The notes beneath the pieces are model-generated. The model was not told the DNA's origin. It did not search any database and saw only the letters and a list, made by a program, of their open reading frames with translations. This document shows, one piece after another, positions 39,844 through 50,776 of a stretch of DNA of 64,000 nt (positions are counted from its first letter, which is position 1; each line of letters begins with the position of its first letter). The position numbers were made by a program, and so were the translations under genes. This DNA comes from Candida dubliniensis CD36 (Eukaryota; Ascomycota; Pichiomycetes; Serinales; Debaryomycetaceae). The stretch is from positions 612,501-676,500 of the forward strand of contig NC_012862.1 in NCBI RefSeq assembly GCF_000026945.1, read 5' to 3'.

Positions 39844-42000
39844 CTATAAATTGTTATTTCTAATTAAAGATCCTTCATTATACATGTTTTCAATTTCTTG
39901 TTTGAAATAATTGGCAGCGATTGGTCTTCTAATTTTCATGGTTGGAGTGATAACGTTCTTTTCAACAGTTAACGGTTCAAAAGAAATGTCGATATTGTGC
40001 AATTTTTCAAACCCTTGCAAGTGTTTACCAATACTTTTATTCATGTCATCCAACAAAACTTTTCTGTTTCTTGGCGATTTGAAGAATTCAATTATATCAG
40101 CTTCATTGACAATTTCATCTTTAAATCTGTTTTTAATATAAGTACCAATAGTGGTTGGATCCAAACCAACAACACCAACAAGGAAAGTTTGTAATGAATC
40201 ACCATGAACAAATAATTGAGCAATATATGGGAATTGAGACAAGTATAAACTTTCAATTTTTTCTGGAGAAACATATTCACCTTGAGCCAATTTGAAGAAA
40301 TTCTTGACACGATCGATAATTTTCACTTTCCCTTCAGAATCAACACATGCAACATCACCAGTGTAAAACCAACCATCTTCATCAACAGCTTTAGCAGTTT
40401 CTTCTGGGTTCTTGTAATATTCTTTGAAGATTTGTGGTCCTCTTAATAATAATTCCCCTCTAGCTCCTTCTTTGTCATGAGCTGAATAACCCATTTCTGG
40501 GATATCTCTAATTTTCATTTCTGTGGTGACACTAATTGCACCACATGAACTCGATTCGGTTTCATATTTAGAAGAAGCCATAACCCCAGCAAATGATTCA
40601 CTCAACCCATATCCTTGAGCAAATCCAACATTGACAGCTGCTTTCAAAAATTTAATTGTTTCTGGAGCGATTGGTGCACTACCTGTAGTCATAGTAATAA
40701 CGTTATCGAACCCAATTTTTTTCTTTAAGAGTCCCAAGATTCTATCATAAACTAAGAATCTTGGATTGGTATGTTCGTTTTCCTTTTTAGCATGAGCTTC
40801 CATTTTAGCATTAATGGCAGTAGAGAAAATTGATTGCAACCAAGGTTTTTCAGTATTATTAATAGTTTGTGCTCTAATGGCAGCTTCCAACTTGGTATAA
40901 ACACGAGGAACCAAAGCTAACAAATCAGGTTTCAATGCTTTAACATCTTCAAGAAGTGTCAAAGGTGAAGGTCCTTGAGGGAATCCAATAGCACTACCCA
41001 AACTTAAGGCAAATTGAATATTGGCACGTTCATAAATATGAGCCAATGGTAAAAATGAATAGAATCGGACATTTTCTTTACCCATAAAATTACAATACAA
41101 AAATGTTACTCCGGCAGCACCATTCTTATGAGTTAAAACAACCCCCTTTGGATTAGCACCAGTGGTACCAGAAGTAAATGTGATGGTGAATTCAGTTTCT
41201 GGAGTTGGTGGAATTGGATCCAATTGATTGATTTCACCCAATTTTTCCACTTGTTTTATATCGAAAACGGTGATATTATTTTCATGACCATAATTTTTCA
41301 AAACTGAATCTTCAGTAGTCAAATCATCCATTGATACCAAAGTGATCAAATTACTCAATTCTTCAGGATATTTATTTTTCATATCAATCAATCCTCTAAT
41401 TTTATCTTTGGAACAAATAACAATTGGGGACTCAGTCAAGTTCAAAATGTATTTACTAGTATCAGGACCCAAAGTATCATATAAGGCAGTGTTAGTGATT
41501 GAATAAGCAACACTTGCTAAATCACACAAGGCCCATTCTGGACGATTATGAGAAAAAATAGTTAAAATAAATGATTTTTCAGAATTTGGATCATATTTCA
41601 ACTTTTTATGGGCCTCACTATCAGTTTTATAAGGATTATTTTGTAAAATAAAAAAAATCCCTGAACCAAGATTATTTCTTCTGATTCTGACGGTATTGTA
41701 ATCTTGGAACACATAATCACCAAAAGTGCCATCAGGGTTTTTAACTCTTGATCCCAAAGCTGGTTTAGGTCCATGAACATCTACAGCATATTCAAATAAC
41801 TTGTATAAAGTGTCTAATCCTGGATAAGGCATATTAAGTAATTCATCTGGTGAAAAGGCATTTCTGTAAATTGGGGAAAACCCTGGTTCTTCGGTATTGG
41901 GCAATGGCACTGATTTGGCAAGTGAACGTGGATCAACTGGCAAATGAGCATTGATAGTTTTCAGAATATGTTTGGGATCTTCTTTAAATAACGAAACCAT
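39844..42000 (-). CDS. FAA21: Faa2-type fatty acyl-CoA synthetase
   Basis: A 718-residue member of the ANL adenylate-forming family. The AMP-binding motif TFTSGTTGANPKGVVLTHK lies near residue 280, the hinge and A8 region near 575-590 (IDRVKNFFKLAQGEYVSPE), and GYGLSESFAG near 450. It ligates fatty acids to CoA with ATP. Several blocks match S. cerevisiae Faa2, such as YSITNTALYDTLGP and LQGFEKLHNI, rather than Faa1/Faa4, so it is the peroxisomal/medium-chain type; Candida has several such paralogues, and the symbol is from memory of gene order. The C-terminus is NNL, not the canonical peroxisomal SKL-like tripeptide (Faa2 ends in EKL), so location is uncertain. Confidence 0.88.
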   Translation of the reverse strand: MVSLFKEDPKHILKTINAHLPVDPRSLAKSVPLPNTEEPGFSPIYRNAFSPDELLNMPYPGLDTLYKLFEYAVDVHGPKPALGSRVKNPDGTFGDYVFQDYNTVRIRRNNLGSGIFFILQNNPYKTDSEAHKKLKYDPNSEKSFILTIFSHNRPEWALCDLASVAYSITNTALYDTLGPDTSKYILNLTESPIVICSKDKIRGLIDMKNKYPEELSNLITLVSMDDLTTEDSVLKNYGHENNITVFDIKQVEKLGEINQLDPIPPTPETEFTITFTSGTTGANPKGVVLTHKNGAAGVTFLYCNFMGKENVRFYSFLPLAHIYERANIQFALSLGSAIGFPQGPSPLTLLEDVKALKPDLLALVPRVYTKLEAAIRAQTINNTEKPWLQSIFSTAINAKMEAHAKKENEHTNPRFLVYDRILGLLKKKIGFDNVITMTTGSAPIAPETIKFLKAAVNVGFAQGYGLSESFAGVMASSKYETESSSCGAISVTTEMKIRDIPEMGYSAHDKEGARGELLLRGPQIFKEYYKNPEETAKAVDEDGWFYTGDVACVDSEGKVKIIDRVKNFFKLAQGEYVSPEKIESLYLSQFPYIAQLFVHGDSLQTFLVGVVGLDPTTIGTYIKNRFKDEIVNEADIIEFFKSPRNRKVLLDDMNKSIGKHLQGFEKLHNIDISFEPLTVEKNVITPTMKIRRPIAANYFKQEIENMYNEGSLIRNNNL

Positions 42001-44677
42001 ATTGTTCTAGGAAGCGGAAAGGGGGGGTAAAAGAAAAAAAAAAATAGTTATGTTTGATAGTAGCAAATTAAGATTGATAGTTGAATCAGATCAATAATTT
42101 GAAATTAAAAAAATAAATAAATATAAAAAAAAAGATAGTTGTTAACAGAAACAGAAACAGAAACAAAAAAGAGAGGATCCAAAGATTATATATATATATA
42201 TATATATCTGTACATATCTTAATTCCAAAGAGATCTAATGATTGTGTATTTTTCAACCATGTCGATTCCATTGGACAGATACAAAGTAAAGGTGGGAAAA
42301 AAATAAAATAAATCTTATTATTTTTCGGAACCAAAATATTAAACAAAAAAAGCAAAAGTTGTTCCTCGGCACTTTTGATAAAATTACACAAACCCAAATA
42401 TATGTGGATTATCTATGGTTAGTAGCATTCTCCCGAATTCTACCATATTTGACGTACACCCACAACAACAAGGACACCTGCTACAAGAACAAATGATACT
42501 ATTACTTCTTCTAGTAGTTATTGTTATTATCCATGTCTCGATAAAATACTTTGAATACACAAAAGTCCTGGTTTTATTTTGTTTCTTTTTTAAAGGTAAC
42601 AGTTCTTTTTTTTCTTTTATGAATATAATATCAAAACAAGAATGTGAAAAAGAAAGGACAAGATAATTATTATCTGTGTATGCGGTAATATCAATTTTTC
42701 TTACACTGAAATGATGTCAGTAAAAAGTAAAAGTTGTATTCTGGTTGTTACCAACACATTTGTCATTACGATACGTTACTTGTTTTCTTTTTTTTTTTTT
42801 TCTTAGATGGTCAGTTTATCAAGATCAAGGTTTGAATTGGTGGTTTTTAATTTATCAAACTGTATAATTGGCCTACAATCTGGTGTACCAATATTGTTAA
42901 GATCATCACTATTGATAAGTTAAATTCTTTTTCCGTATTCATTTGTTTCGCTTTTTCTCCACCTTTTCTAATTGTTTTTTTTTTTCTCATCTCATCTCCT
43001 CTCCCATTTTCTTGATTTCAATTGTAATCTTCAATGTGTCACCCACCCACTCACATATGTATGCATATATACATAGGGTTGGTTTATGAGCTAACTCTTT
43101 CTATATATATATATATATATAATTTTTTTTTTATTAGGTTTTCTTGATAATTGATTTTTTACAGTTGAGATGATTTTAGTGTTGCTGCTTTAGTGGTGGG
43201 GCAATTGATGGAAAATTAAAAATTAAGAAATCAAAAAAAAAAAAAAAAAAAAGAAAATGCGGAGAGAATGAAGGGGGGAAGTGGACCTGAACGGAAAAAA
43301 ATAAAAATAAAAAAACAGACAGAATCGCGTTGTGGAGTTAAATCTGGCAGCACCCACCTCCACTTGCTTGTCGCCACCACCCTCCCACGCACTCACCCAA
43401 TTACCAAATAATTTCGGACTTTTATATACAAAATTCAATATCCGTTATTCTTTATTTTCAAAAACATTGTCAATTGGTATTATTCATTAACTCCACACTA
43501 GTTATCTCCATGCTTTCAATATCTATCAAAGTGTATTTTTCTTCATTTTTATCCCAGAGCTGCTGTTTGAAACTATACTTTGTATTTGTAGGCCAGGTCG
43601 ATAATGATTTCAAATCTGTCATTTACATAAATTACTGCCCCCTTATTTACACTTACGGATATAAGGAACCTTATTTGATAAACACATTAACTAACAACAA
43701 CAGCTATTAGTACTACTAAATTTCCCTTTAATTTGAAAAGAATAGAGGAAGAATAACCCTTCTAAATTATTACAAAGTTTACACATTTCCCTGTAGGGTT
43801 TTTTTAGAGTAGCTTTTATGTCTATTGATTCATTTCATTTTCTAATTGTTGCTTTTGTTAAACTATACCTCATGCCCTGATCATATTCTTTTTCCTTTTC
43901 TTTATTTTTGAAATATGGATAAATTTCTCAGTAATAAAGTTTGAATTCATAGTCTAATAACTTAATAACTTTAATCAGTTACTTGTTCTTATCTATTGTT
44001 TAAAGAACCAAACAAATAAATTTTTAAAAAAAGAAAAACAGTCACTGAAATTATCAAATTAGAGTTTTATAACCACAACTTATTTACACATGTATTATCA
44101 TCTTTATTTTACTATTACCACGCCCTCAATAATTGCAAGTGAACGGTTAAACTCGAGTCAGTGTGATTATTGTTTATATATTTGAATGTTGTGTAGTATT
44201 TCTTTTTTTTTTTTTTTAGGGTTAGATTTCCATTTGAAATTCTTTGACGTCTCCGGTGATCCTTGAGTTGTAGGTACTAATAAAACTTTATTTTCATTTC
44301 TTTCTCCTTGTGATTTCAGAATAACAACAGCATGAGCAAAAGGTATTCAATGAAATTAACTATGCTATGTTATCTAAATTATGCTTTCCAAGGTCAAGGA
44401 TCCAAAATACTTCTGATATAGTATCTTGTTAAACTAAGACAGAAGTATAAAAAGCAACCGTAGTAGTAGTAACAGTACTGATAGTGGTGATGATCATTCA
44501 TTCTAGCCACATTACAACAATAATCTCTTTAATTCTCTTTTCATTACGATACCAGTGAGGCGTCAGTTACACTATTAACTTAAATATGACTAATATACTA
44601 TTACCACTACTAAATAACATTCTTGGTTTATTTTTTAAGTGCTTATTATACTTCAACAACGAAGACAATTATTGTTC
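42001..44677. other. Long intergenic region, no gene seen
   Basis: About 2.7 kb of AT-rich DNA upstream of the acyl-CoA synthetase gene and downstream of the INSIG-like gene. It holds AT runs (42187-42208, 43103-43122), poly(T) and poly(A) tracts near 42790, 43230 and 44205, and a GC-richer patch at 43320-43400. The frames in it are short and rich in Phe/Lys homopolymers. It is long enough for an unrecognised non-coding transcript or an intron-bearing small gene, but I found no paired splice signals. Confidence 0.55.
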
Positions 44678-45679
44678 TTATTGAAATAAAAATCTACCGA
44701 GTTTACCAAAAACTATAAGACCACCAAAAACAAAGCTGCCAATCCATAACCAAATTGCAACTAATTCCACCGAGGAAACATCACCAACACCATTTAAATA
44801 TTGATAGTTCTGATAATAAATAACGCTACAAGCTCCAATTGATACCACCAACGAACCAATAAGACCCGAGATAGTTCCATCGAGTAACAACCACAATCCA
44901 GGACTGACCAATGAATAAATGATGGCAACTTGTAAAAATGACGACCATTCAATGTTACGAATAGCATAACTAACACCTAAAAATGCCACTGATGAACGAA
45001 TCAAATCATTAATTAAAGTAGAATAACTTGTTGACGAACTTGGATTTGGATTAGATGATAATAATCTTTTTGATAAAGATTTAGGTAAATAATAATCCAA
45101 AATTGGGTGGAAACTTGCCATTACTAATCCTTGAATCACCAAGGCAAATGTTTCATCAATTAAATGGCCATATTTACTTTGACCAACAAACGCGAGATAA
45201 TCATCCAAATGAATATAAGAACTAATTTTGAATAAATGTTTAATAGTTAAAGGGTAATTTGATTGAGTATGATTAAAACTAATTTGACTAGTAACTTCAT
45301 TATAAATAAATGATGCTAAAGTTAAAACAACAATTTTTAGTGGCAATGGTAAATACTTATCAAGCTCTTCATTTTTAAAATGTTTAGCCTCTGATGAGGA
45401 AGAAGTAGCAGTAGTAGTTGGTTTATTTAATCTTGAATTAACTTTGAATTCAATTTCTGCTGAATCTTCTTCAAATTCTTTACTAAGACTAGTGTCTGAA
45501 TCGTTACGATAAATTCCATATAATTCTGGTTGAGTCAAATTTACCAAAGAATCTGTTTTGGCCATGCCATTACCCTGGGGACTTGAAGTTCCAGAAGAAC
45601 CAGGCGTCGAAGATGACGATGATGGTGCCATGTTTTTAAGATTTGAATTTGAAAGAGCAATTTTTCTTAATTCAGCCAT
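44678..45679 (-). CDS. INSIG-like sterol-sensing regulator (Nsg family)
   Basis: A 333-residue ER membrane protein. The first ~105 residues are polar and Ser-rich; six or so hydrophobic helices follow. The core VAFLGVSYAIRNIEWSSFLQ, followed by SPGLWLLLDGTISGLIGS, matches the INSIG/Nsg signature (VxFLGIxYAxRxxxWxSxxQ, then LWxxxDxTxSG). In yeast, Nsg1 and Nsg2 bind and stabilise HMG-CoA reductase in the ER, tuning sterol synthesis. An orthologue here would have the same role; which Nsg it matches cannot be told, and one copy per genome is likely. Confidence 0.82.
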   Translation of the reverse strand: MAELRKIALSNSNLKNMAPSSSSSTPGSSGTSSPQGNGMAKTDSLVNLTQPELYGIYRNDSDTSLSKEFEEDSAEIEFKVNSRLNKPTTTATSSSSEAKHFKNEELDKYLPLPLKIVVLTLASFIYNEVTSQISFNHTQSNYPLTIKHLFKISSYIHLDDYLAFVGQSKYGHLIDETFALVIQGLVMASFHPILDYYLPKSLSKRLLSSNPNPSSSTSYSTLINDLIRSSVAFLGVSYAIRNIEWSSFLQVAIIYSLVSPGLWLLLDGTISGLIGSLVVSIGACSVIYYQNYQYLNGVGDVSSVELVAIWLWIGSFVFGGLIVFGKLGRFLFQ

Positions 45680-45886
45680 TTCAATTTTGAGGATTTTCTA
45701 AAGAAGGGAATATGAAATGTATTAAAAAAAAGTTATAAAGGAAAATGACGGAGGGCAACTTGAATGAAATGTGGTAATTTCGTTCCCTTTTTTTTTTTTT
45801 TAGTTTAGTTTCACAAGGGTTGACTTGATGATCTGTGTCTAAATGAATATAAGGGTATATAATAAATTATTATTATTCTTATTATT

Positions 45887-45925
<39 letters not shown>

Positions 45926-46793
45926 GCTATTGTTATTGTTAGCTTGATTTAGGTTTATGTTATGCTAGATAAGAAATTAAAATACGGGAATATATTAATT
46001 AATAGAATTGGTCTAAACGATAGAAAGTAACTCTTTTTTTTTTGTTGTTGATGTTGATGTTATATGAGAAATTATAATAGTTAAATATTATAACACAACT
46101 TGAGAAGGCGAGAGAAACTACGAAAAAAACTTGAAACTCACACGACAATCTACTTATATTAATTATAAGAACACACAAAAACATGAAACAAAAAACATAA
46201 AGAGGGGAGACACAATCAATATCAATATCTCCAAAAACAGTAACTTATTTAGTTCATAGTTCAAGAGTTAATAGATATCATGTCAATTTCAATCTACAAA
46301 AATTGTTCAATTTAAAGTGTTGGGTGTTGTGCTTGTCTTTAACAAGAGGAGACTGGCTAATAATTCTTGTGTGCTCTTTGTTTTTCTTAGTCATTTCTTT
46401 CTTTCCATGACTGACTCTACACTTTATCCTCATACAAAAATATGGGTTTGAAATACGAACCGAAGTTACCGAATACAGTTTCTACACCACAAATAATTTG
46501 AACAATCCCACCTACTCAGCTCTATCGTACAAGCCAATGCTGTTTTCGCCTCCTATTCTGGGCCGTTTTAATGAAAATTCTTATGTTGTTCTAGAAGTGT
46601 ATTTGAAACAAAAGAACACGGCAATTTGGTGGTCTTTTTTTTTTTTCTCTCTCAAATCTGCATGGTTACGTTTCTCTAGTAACCTAAATAAAAAAAACAC
46701 ACTCACACATACACATCCAAACACAGATAGATATTCTCAATTGGGTCTTGCCTAGTTTACCAATCGTTACCTCCTTCAATAATTTTGGTATAC
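45680..46793. other. Divergent intergenic region with (TTG)n run
   Basis: About 1.1 kb between the divergent INSIG-like and TFC4 genes. A TTG run of about 13 units lies at 45888-45926. Poly(T) tracts occur near 45789 and 46635. No gene seen. Confidence 0.65.
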
Positions 46794-49700
46794 ATGAAAG
46801 AAGAAAATAAAGGTGGCCGCCTTAGGCGATCGACTAGACAACAACTTAAACAGCAACAACATGAACAACTAGTGCAACAACAACAGCGAGCAGAAGAAGA
46901 AGAGCAACAACAACAACAACAACAACAACAGCAATTACAGTTGAAACAGAAAAAGATGAAGCAACTGAAACAGAAAGAATTGGATCGAAATCAACATGAT
47001 ACGACACAACAAGAAACACCAGAATATCATGATATGAAAGAAGAAGATTTTGAGCGACTCATGGAAGAGATGCAAATAGATAAGAATGATGATGATAGCG
47101 ATGGGTCGTCTGAGGAGTATATTTTTTCTGACGAATCCGAAGATTATGACGATTACGATAACATTAACAATAACAATGATAATAACAACATGGGGGGTTC
47201 AATATTGAGCGATGAGTCTGAAGAAGATGATTATGATGAAGATTATAATTTTAAAGATGCATTGAAAGGTGCAAGTAATTTTAGAGTTCGAAATCGAAGA
47301 GAAAAGATCAGCATAAAATCCAAATCCTACTATAAACGGAAAATGATGAGAGCCGACAATCGAGAGTTGGATCCAGAAGTACGACTGAATTTATCACAAG
47401 CTAATGAAGCATTTGTTCGTAAAGATTTGCAAGTAGCCCAACAATTATATCTTGAAGTTATTAAGAAGGATCCCAAAAACTTTAGTGCTTACAAGGCATT
47501 AGGGGAAATATCCAAAGCACAAGAACAACTTAATGAATGTTGTAATTATTGGTTATTAGCAGCCAATATTCATCCTTGGGACACTGAATTTTGGGGCCAA
47601 GTTGCCCAATTATCAGCAGAATTGGGTCATATTGATCAAGCTGTTTATTGTTATGGACGTGCAATTACTCCAGATATTACAAAAAGCTGTGAATTTATAT
47701 TACAACGTGCCATACTTTATCAAGAGCGGAAACAATTTGGTAAAGCATTAGATGGATTCCAAAAAGTGCGACAATTGTATCCCAAAGATTCTAATATTAT
47801 AAAATATTTGGCAGCAGTTTATCTGGAACAGAAAAGATTGAATGACGCAATTAATCTATATATGAAAGTTTTAGATAGCAACATTCATCCAGAACGAGAA
47901 TCCAGTGAATTGTATCCTAAATTCGATTGGGCAGAACTAAATATTTTGTTGGAATTACATTTACAAAACCATTCATGGAGGATGGGATTGAATGTATTGA
48001 AATTAGCATCAAGATGGATTCAAAACCGAAGTCAAGAGACTTGGTGGGATGAGAATGAAGATTTGGAGTTTGATTCACGACAAAGATTCGAAGTGATTCT
48101 GGCATTATCATCTCAAGACCAAATAGATTTAGCTGAGAATAAACCGTTTGACCTACCGATTGATATTCGATTTAAATTGGGTTGTTTACGACTCGAGTTG
48201 CAGCAAAAAGATGTAGCTGTTCAACACTTTAATTATTTATTGGAGGAACAAGATGTTGCCGATTTACATTTTGAAGCTGGGAAATTACTTGAAGAACATG
48301 GTCATTATGAAGATGCATTGAAGTTTTTACTGAGAGCCATGGAAGATGCAGAATTCACAACTAGTTTAGAGCTTGTTCAATTATTGGCCAAATGTTATTT
48401 TGAAGTTGGGGATTACCATGAATCAAAACAGGCTTACGAAGCTTTATTACAACATGATCCAGATAATTTAGATTTGAAATTATCATTAGCAGAAAATTTG
48501 TACTATTTGGGAGATAGTGTTGGTGCTCAACATTTGATTCGCCAAGTTCGACAATCCAAACCCAAAGTACCTCGCAAGAATGGGGGAACAACAGAAGAAG
48601 AAGTAGAAGAAGACGAAGATTTGAATTTGGATACTTCACAATCGGGAAACATACGGTCTTTGATTCCAAACGAATTCAAAATTCATGGCAAGAGAAAACT
48701 TACTGAACAAGAGAAAGAAGAAATTGAAAACAATGCTAAACGGAAAGTTTTGGAAAAATTCGGACGTATGGAAAGATTACAAGAATCAATAGATTTTGGC
48801 GACAGAATTGCCATTGGTGCTTGGTTACAATTGGCATCACAGTTGATTGAAATTTTCACTAATGTCAAAAGTTTTTTCCCTCGAGACAAGAATAGAACAT
48901 TTAATGGTATTGTGAGATATCGTAGACGTAAGGATATGGGTCTTGATGAAAAATTGGCGCGTGCTTACAATCTATTAGAAGGGATAGTACAAGATGAAAA
49001 TTATACTCGACATACATTGACCAATAAAACCGAATATCGTGGACTTAGCTATGATCAATGGTTTGATATTTTTGCCCAATATGCAGTTTTGATATCCCGT
49101 TATGAAAATAAAATTGATTATGCTGATGAAATTGTTGATATTGCCCTTGCAGTAAATGTTTTTATTCAGGATAAGCGTAAGGAAACTATATTAAGAGCAT
49201 TGAAATTAGCATTTGGAGTTAGGCGAAATCGTGTTGTTGATTCACTTTTCGTATATCTTCGACATTTTTTAAACTTGAACCAATTTTCCCCATTTATTTA
49301 TAAATTGTTTATGTGTTGTTATGGTTCCGGAATTGAATATTGGGAACAATTTGCAAGTTATAATCATCAAAAATATTTTTTACGTCAATTAAAAAGTTAT
49401 GATTCTTGTTATACTGGGAAGAATGTTTCTGGAATGGCTCATATAACTACCGATCTTAGTGGATTTGAATTAGGACCTCATCATCTTGATCTCATTTATG
49501 TGTATGGGAATTTACTTGGAGGTAATAAAAGTTATGTTTCTTCCCTTTTCTATTTGAATCGAGCTTACAAGCAATATAATCAAGATCCAATGTTATGTTT
49601 AATTTTGGGTTTAGGTCATCTTCATAGGTCAATGCAAAGATTGAGTTCAAATAGACATATCCAATTGCTTCAAGGGATAAGTTATATTTTAGAATATAAA

Positions 49701-49973
49701 AAACTTCGTCAATTGAATGCCACAATATATGAATTACAGGAAATCGAGTATAATTTGGGTCGACTTTTCCATACTCTTGGACTATTTACACTTGCAGTAC
49801 GACATTATGAAAAAGTTTTAACTATGAAGGATGAAATTGCAAACAGTAGTAATGATAATTATGATTATGACATGTCTTGGGAAGCTGCTTATAATTTGTC
49901 ATTAATTTATAATATCGACGGTAATCCAAAATTGGCAAAAGAAATAATTGACAAGTATTTAACAATAATGTAA
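46794..49973 (+). CDS. TFC4: TFIIIC subunit tau131 (TPR protein)
   Basis: 1059 residues from the ATG at 46794; three codons of open frame upstream start with TTG and are not used. The N-terminus has polyglutamine and then a highly acidic Asp/Asn region (about residues 95-155). From about residue 200 onward there are tandem tetratricopeptide repeats, for example NEAFVRKDLQVAQQLYLEVI and AIDLYMKVL-type helices, in two arrays split by an acidic linker near 605-620. This is the architecture of Tfc4, the TFIIIC subunit that binds upstream of the start site and recruits TFIIIB to tRNA and 5S genes. Length agrees with S. cerevisiae Tfc4 (1025). Confidence 0.92.
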   Translation: MKEENKGGRLRRSTRQQLKQQQHEQLVQQQQRAEEEEQQQQQQQQQQLQLKQKKMKQLKQKELDRNQHDTTQQETPEYHDMKEEDFERLMEEMQIDKNDDDSDGSSEEYIFSDESEDYDDYDNINNNNDNNNMGGSILSDESEEDDYDEDYNFKDALKGASNFRVRNRREKISIKSKSYYKRKMMRADNRELDPEVRLNLSQANEAFVRKDLQVAQQLYLEVIKKDPKNFSAYKALGEISKAQEQLNECCNYWLLAANIHPWDTEFWGQVAQLSAELGHIDQAVYCYGRAITPDITKSCEFILQRAILYQERKQFGKALDGFQKVRQLYPKDSNIIKYLAAVYLEQKRLNDAINLYMKVLDSNIHPERESSELYPKFDWAELNILLELHLQNHSWRMGLNVLKLASRWIQNRSQETWWDENEDLEFDSRQRFEVILALSSQDQIDLAENKPFDLPIDIRFKLGCLRLELQQKDVAVQHFNYLLEEQDVADLHFEAGKLLEEHGHYEDALKFLLRAMEDAEFTTSLELVQLLAKCYFEVGDYHESKQAYEALLQHDPDNLDLKLSLAENLYYLGDSVGAQHLIRQVRQSKPKVPRKNGGTTEEEVEEDEDLNLDTSQSGNIRSLIPNEFKIHGKRKLTEQEKEEIENNAKRKVLEKFGRMERLQESIDFGDRIAIGAWLQLASQLIEIFTNVKSFFPRDKNRTFNGIVRYRRRKDMGLDEKLARAYNLLEGIVQDENYTRHTLTNKTEYRGLSYDQWFDIFAQYAVLISRYENKIDYADEIVDIALAVNVFIQDKRKETILRALKLAFGVRRNRVVDSLFVYLRHFLNLNQFSPFIYKLFMCCYGSGIEYWEQFASYNHQKYFLRQLKSYDSCYTGKNVSGMAHITTDLSGFELGPHHLDLIYVYGNLLGGNKSYVSSLFYLNRAYKQYNQDPMLCLILGLGHLHRSMQRLSSNRHIQLLQGISYILEYKKLRQLNATIYELQEIEYNLGRLFHTLGLFTLAVRHYEKVLTMKDEIANSSNDNYDYDMSWEAAYNLSLIYNIDGNPKLAKEIIDKYLTIM

Positions 49974-50061
49974 ATATGTATGTATTATAATTGAATTCTC
50001 CCACCACTACAAAGCTTGTTCTTTAAGCCAAATTCACTTAAAGATGCTTTTGATAGCTTGG

Positions 50062-50069
50062 TCACGTGA
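50062..50069. promoter_or_regulatory. TCACGTGA E-box between TFC4 and POP5
   Basis: A perfect Cbf1-type palindrome in the 227-base gap, 132 bases before the POP5 start codon. The second such site in the window is at 24603-24610. In Candida, Cbf1 takes part in control of translation-related and sulfur genes; binding here is inferred only from sequence. Confidence 0.45.
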
Positions 50070-50200
50070 TACATGGTTGTGAATTTTTATTTGTTTTTTC
50101 ATTTTTTCTTCTTTAGTTTGTCTCATCATCATCTCAGAATTACCACAAATATTAGTGCTAAATATAAACAGTATACCAAGTTTCGTTGATAGTTAACTAA

Positions 50201-50776
50201 ATGGTTCGAATCAAGCATAGATACATTTTGTTTGAAATCTTATATCCACCGACTGCAGACCCAAGAATTACCCCTCGAGATGATTTTACTCAATTTAGTC
50301 AATCAGAACTGAATGCTTTATTAACATTACATCAATTATCACCTAATGTTATCAATGTGAAATCAATTTTAAATGCCATTCGAAAATCTTTACTGGATTA
50401 TTATGGAGATGTAGGAGCAGGGAAAGCAGGAATGTTATTAAATGTTAAATATTTTTCTAATCGTACCTCAACGGGGATTCTACGATGTGGACGAGATCAA
50501 AGTGATTATATCATTGGGGCCATGTCATTAATTGAAAAATTAGAAAACAATTATGTTATAATTAGATGTTTACATGTAAGTGGGACTATTAAGAAATGTG
50601 AAGAATATTCTATAGAAAGAACTAAACAATTGATTAATGTGATTAAAAATAAAAGTAAAGGGAAAGTTGATGAATATGTGTCTCAAATGAATGAAATTAG
50701 TCATGTTGAAGAAGACGAAGACGAAGAAGAAGGAGAAGATAATGATCAGGATGACGTAAGAATAAGTAAATCATAA
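50201..50776 (+). CDS. POP5: RNase P/MRP subunit Pop5
   Basis: A 191-residue protein of the Rpp14/Pop5 family. It begins MVRIKHRYILFEILYPP, the conserved start of Pop5, and has the core KSLLDYYGDVGAGKAGMLL and GILRCGRDQ motifs. A Glu/Asp-rich tail ends the protein. Pop5 is a small basic-core subunit of both RNase P (tRNA 5' processing) and RNase MRP (rRNA processing). Its last 31 bases overlap the coding end of the convergent acyltransferase-like gene. Confidence 0.95.
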   Translation: MVRIKHRYILFEILYPPTADPRITPRDDFTQFSQSELNALLTLHQLSPNVINVKSILNAIRKSLLDYYGDVGAGKAGMLLNVKYFSNRTSTGILRCGRDQSDYIIGAMSLIEKLENNYVIIRCLHVSGTIKKCEEYSIERTKQLINVIKNKSKGKVDEYVSQMNEISHVEEDEDEEEGEDNDQDDVRISKS

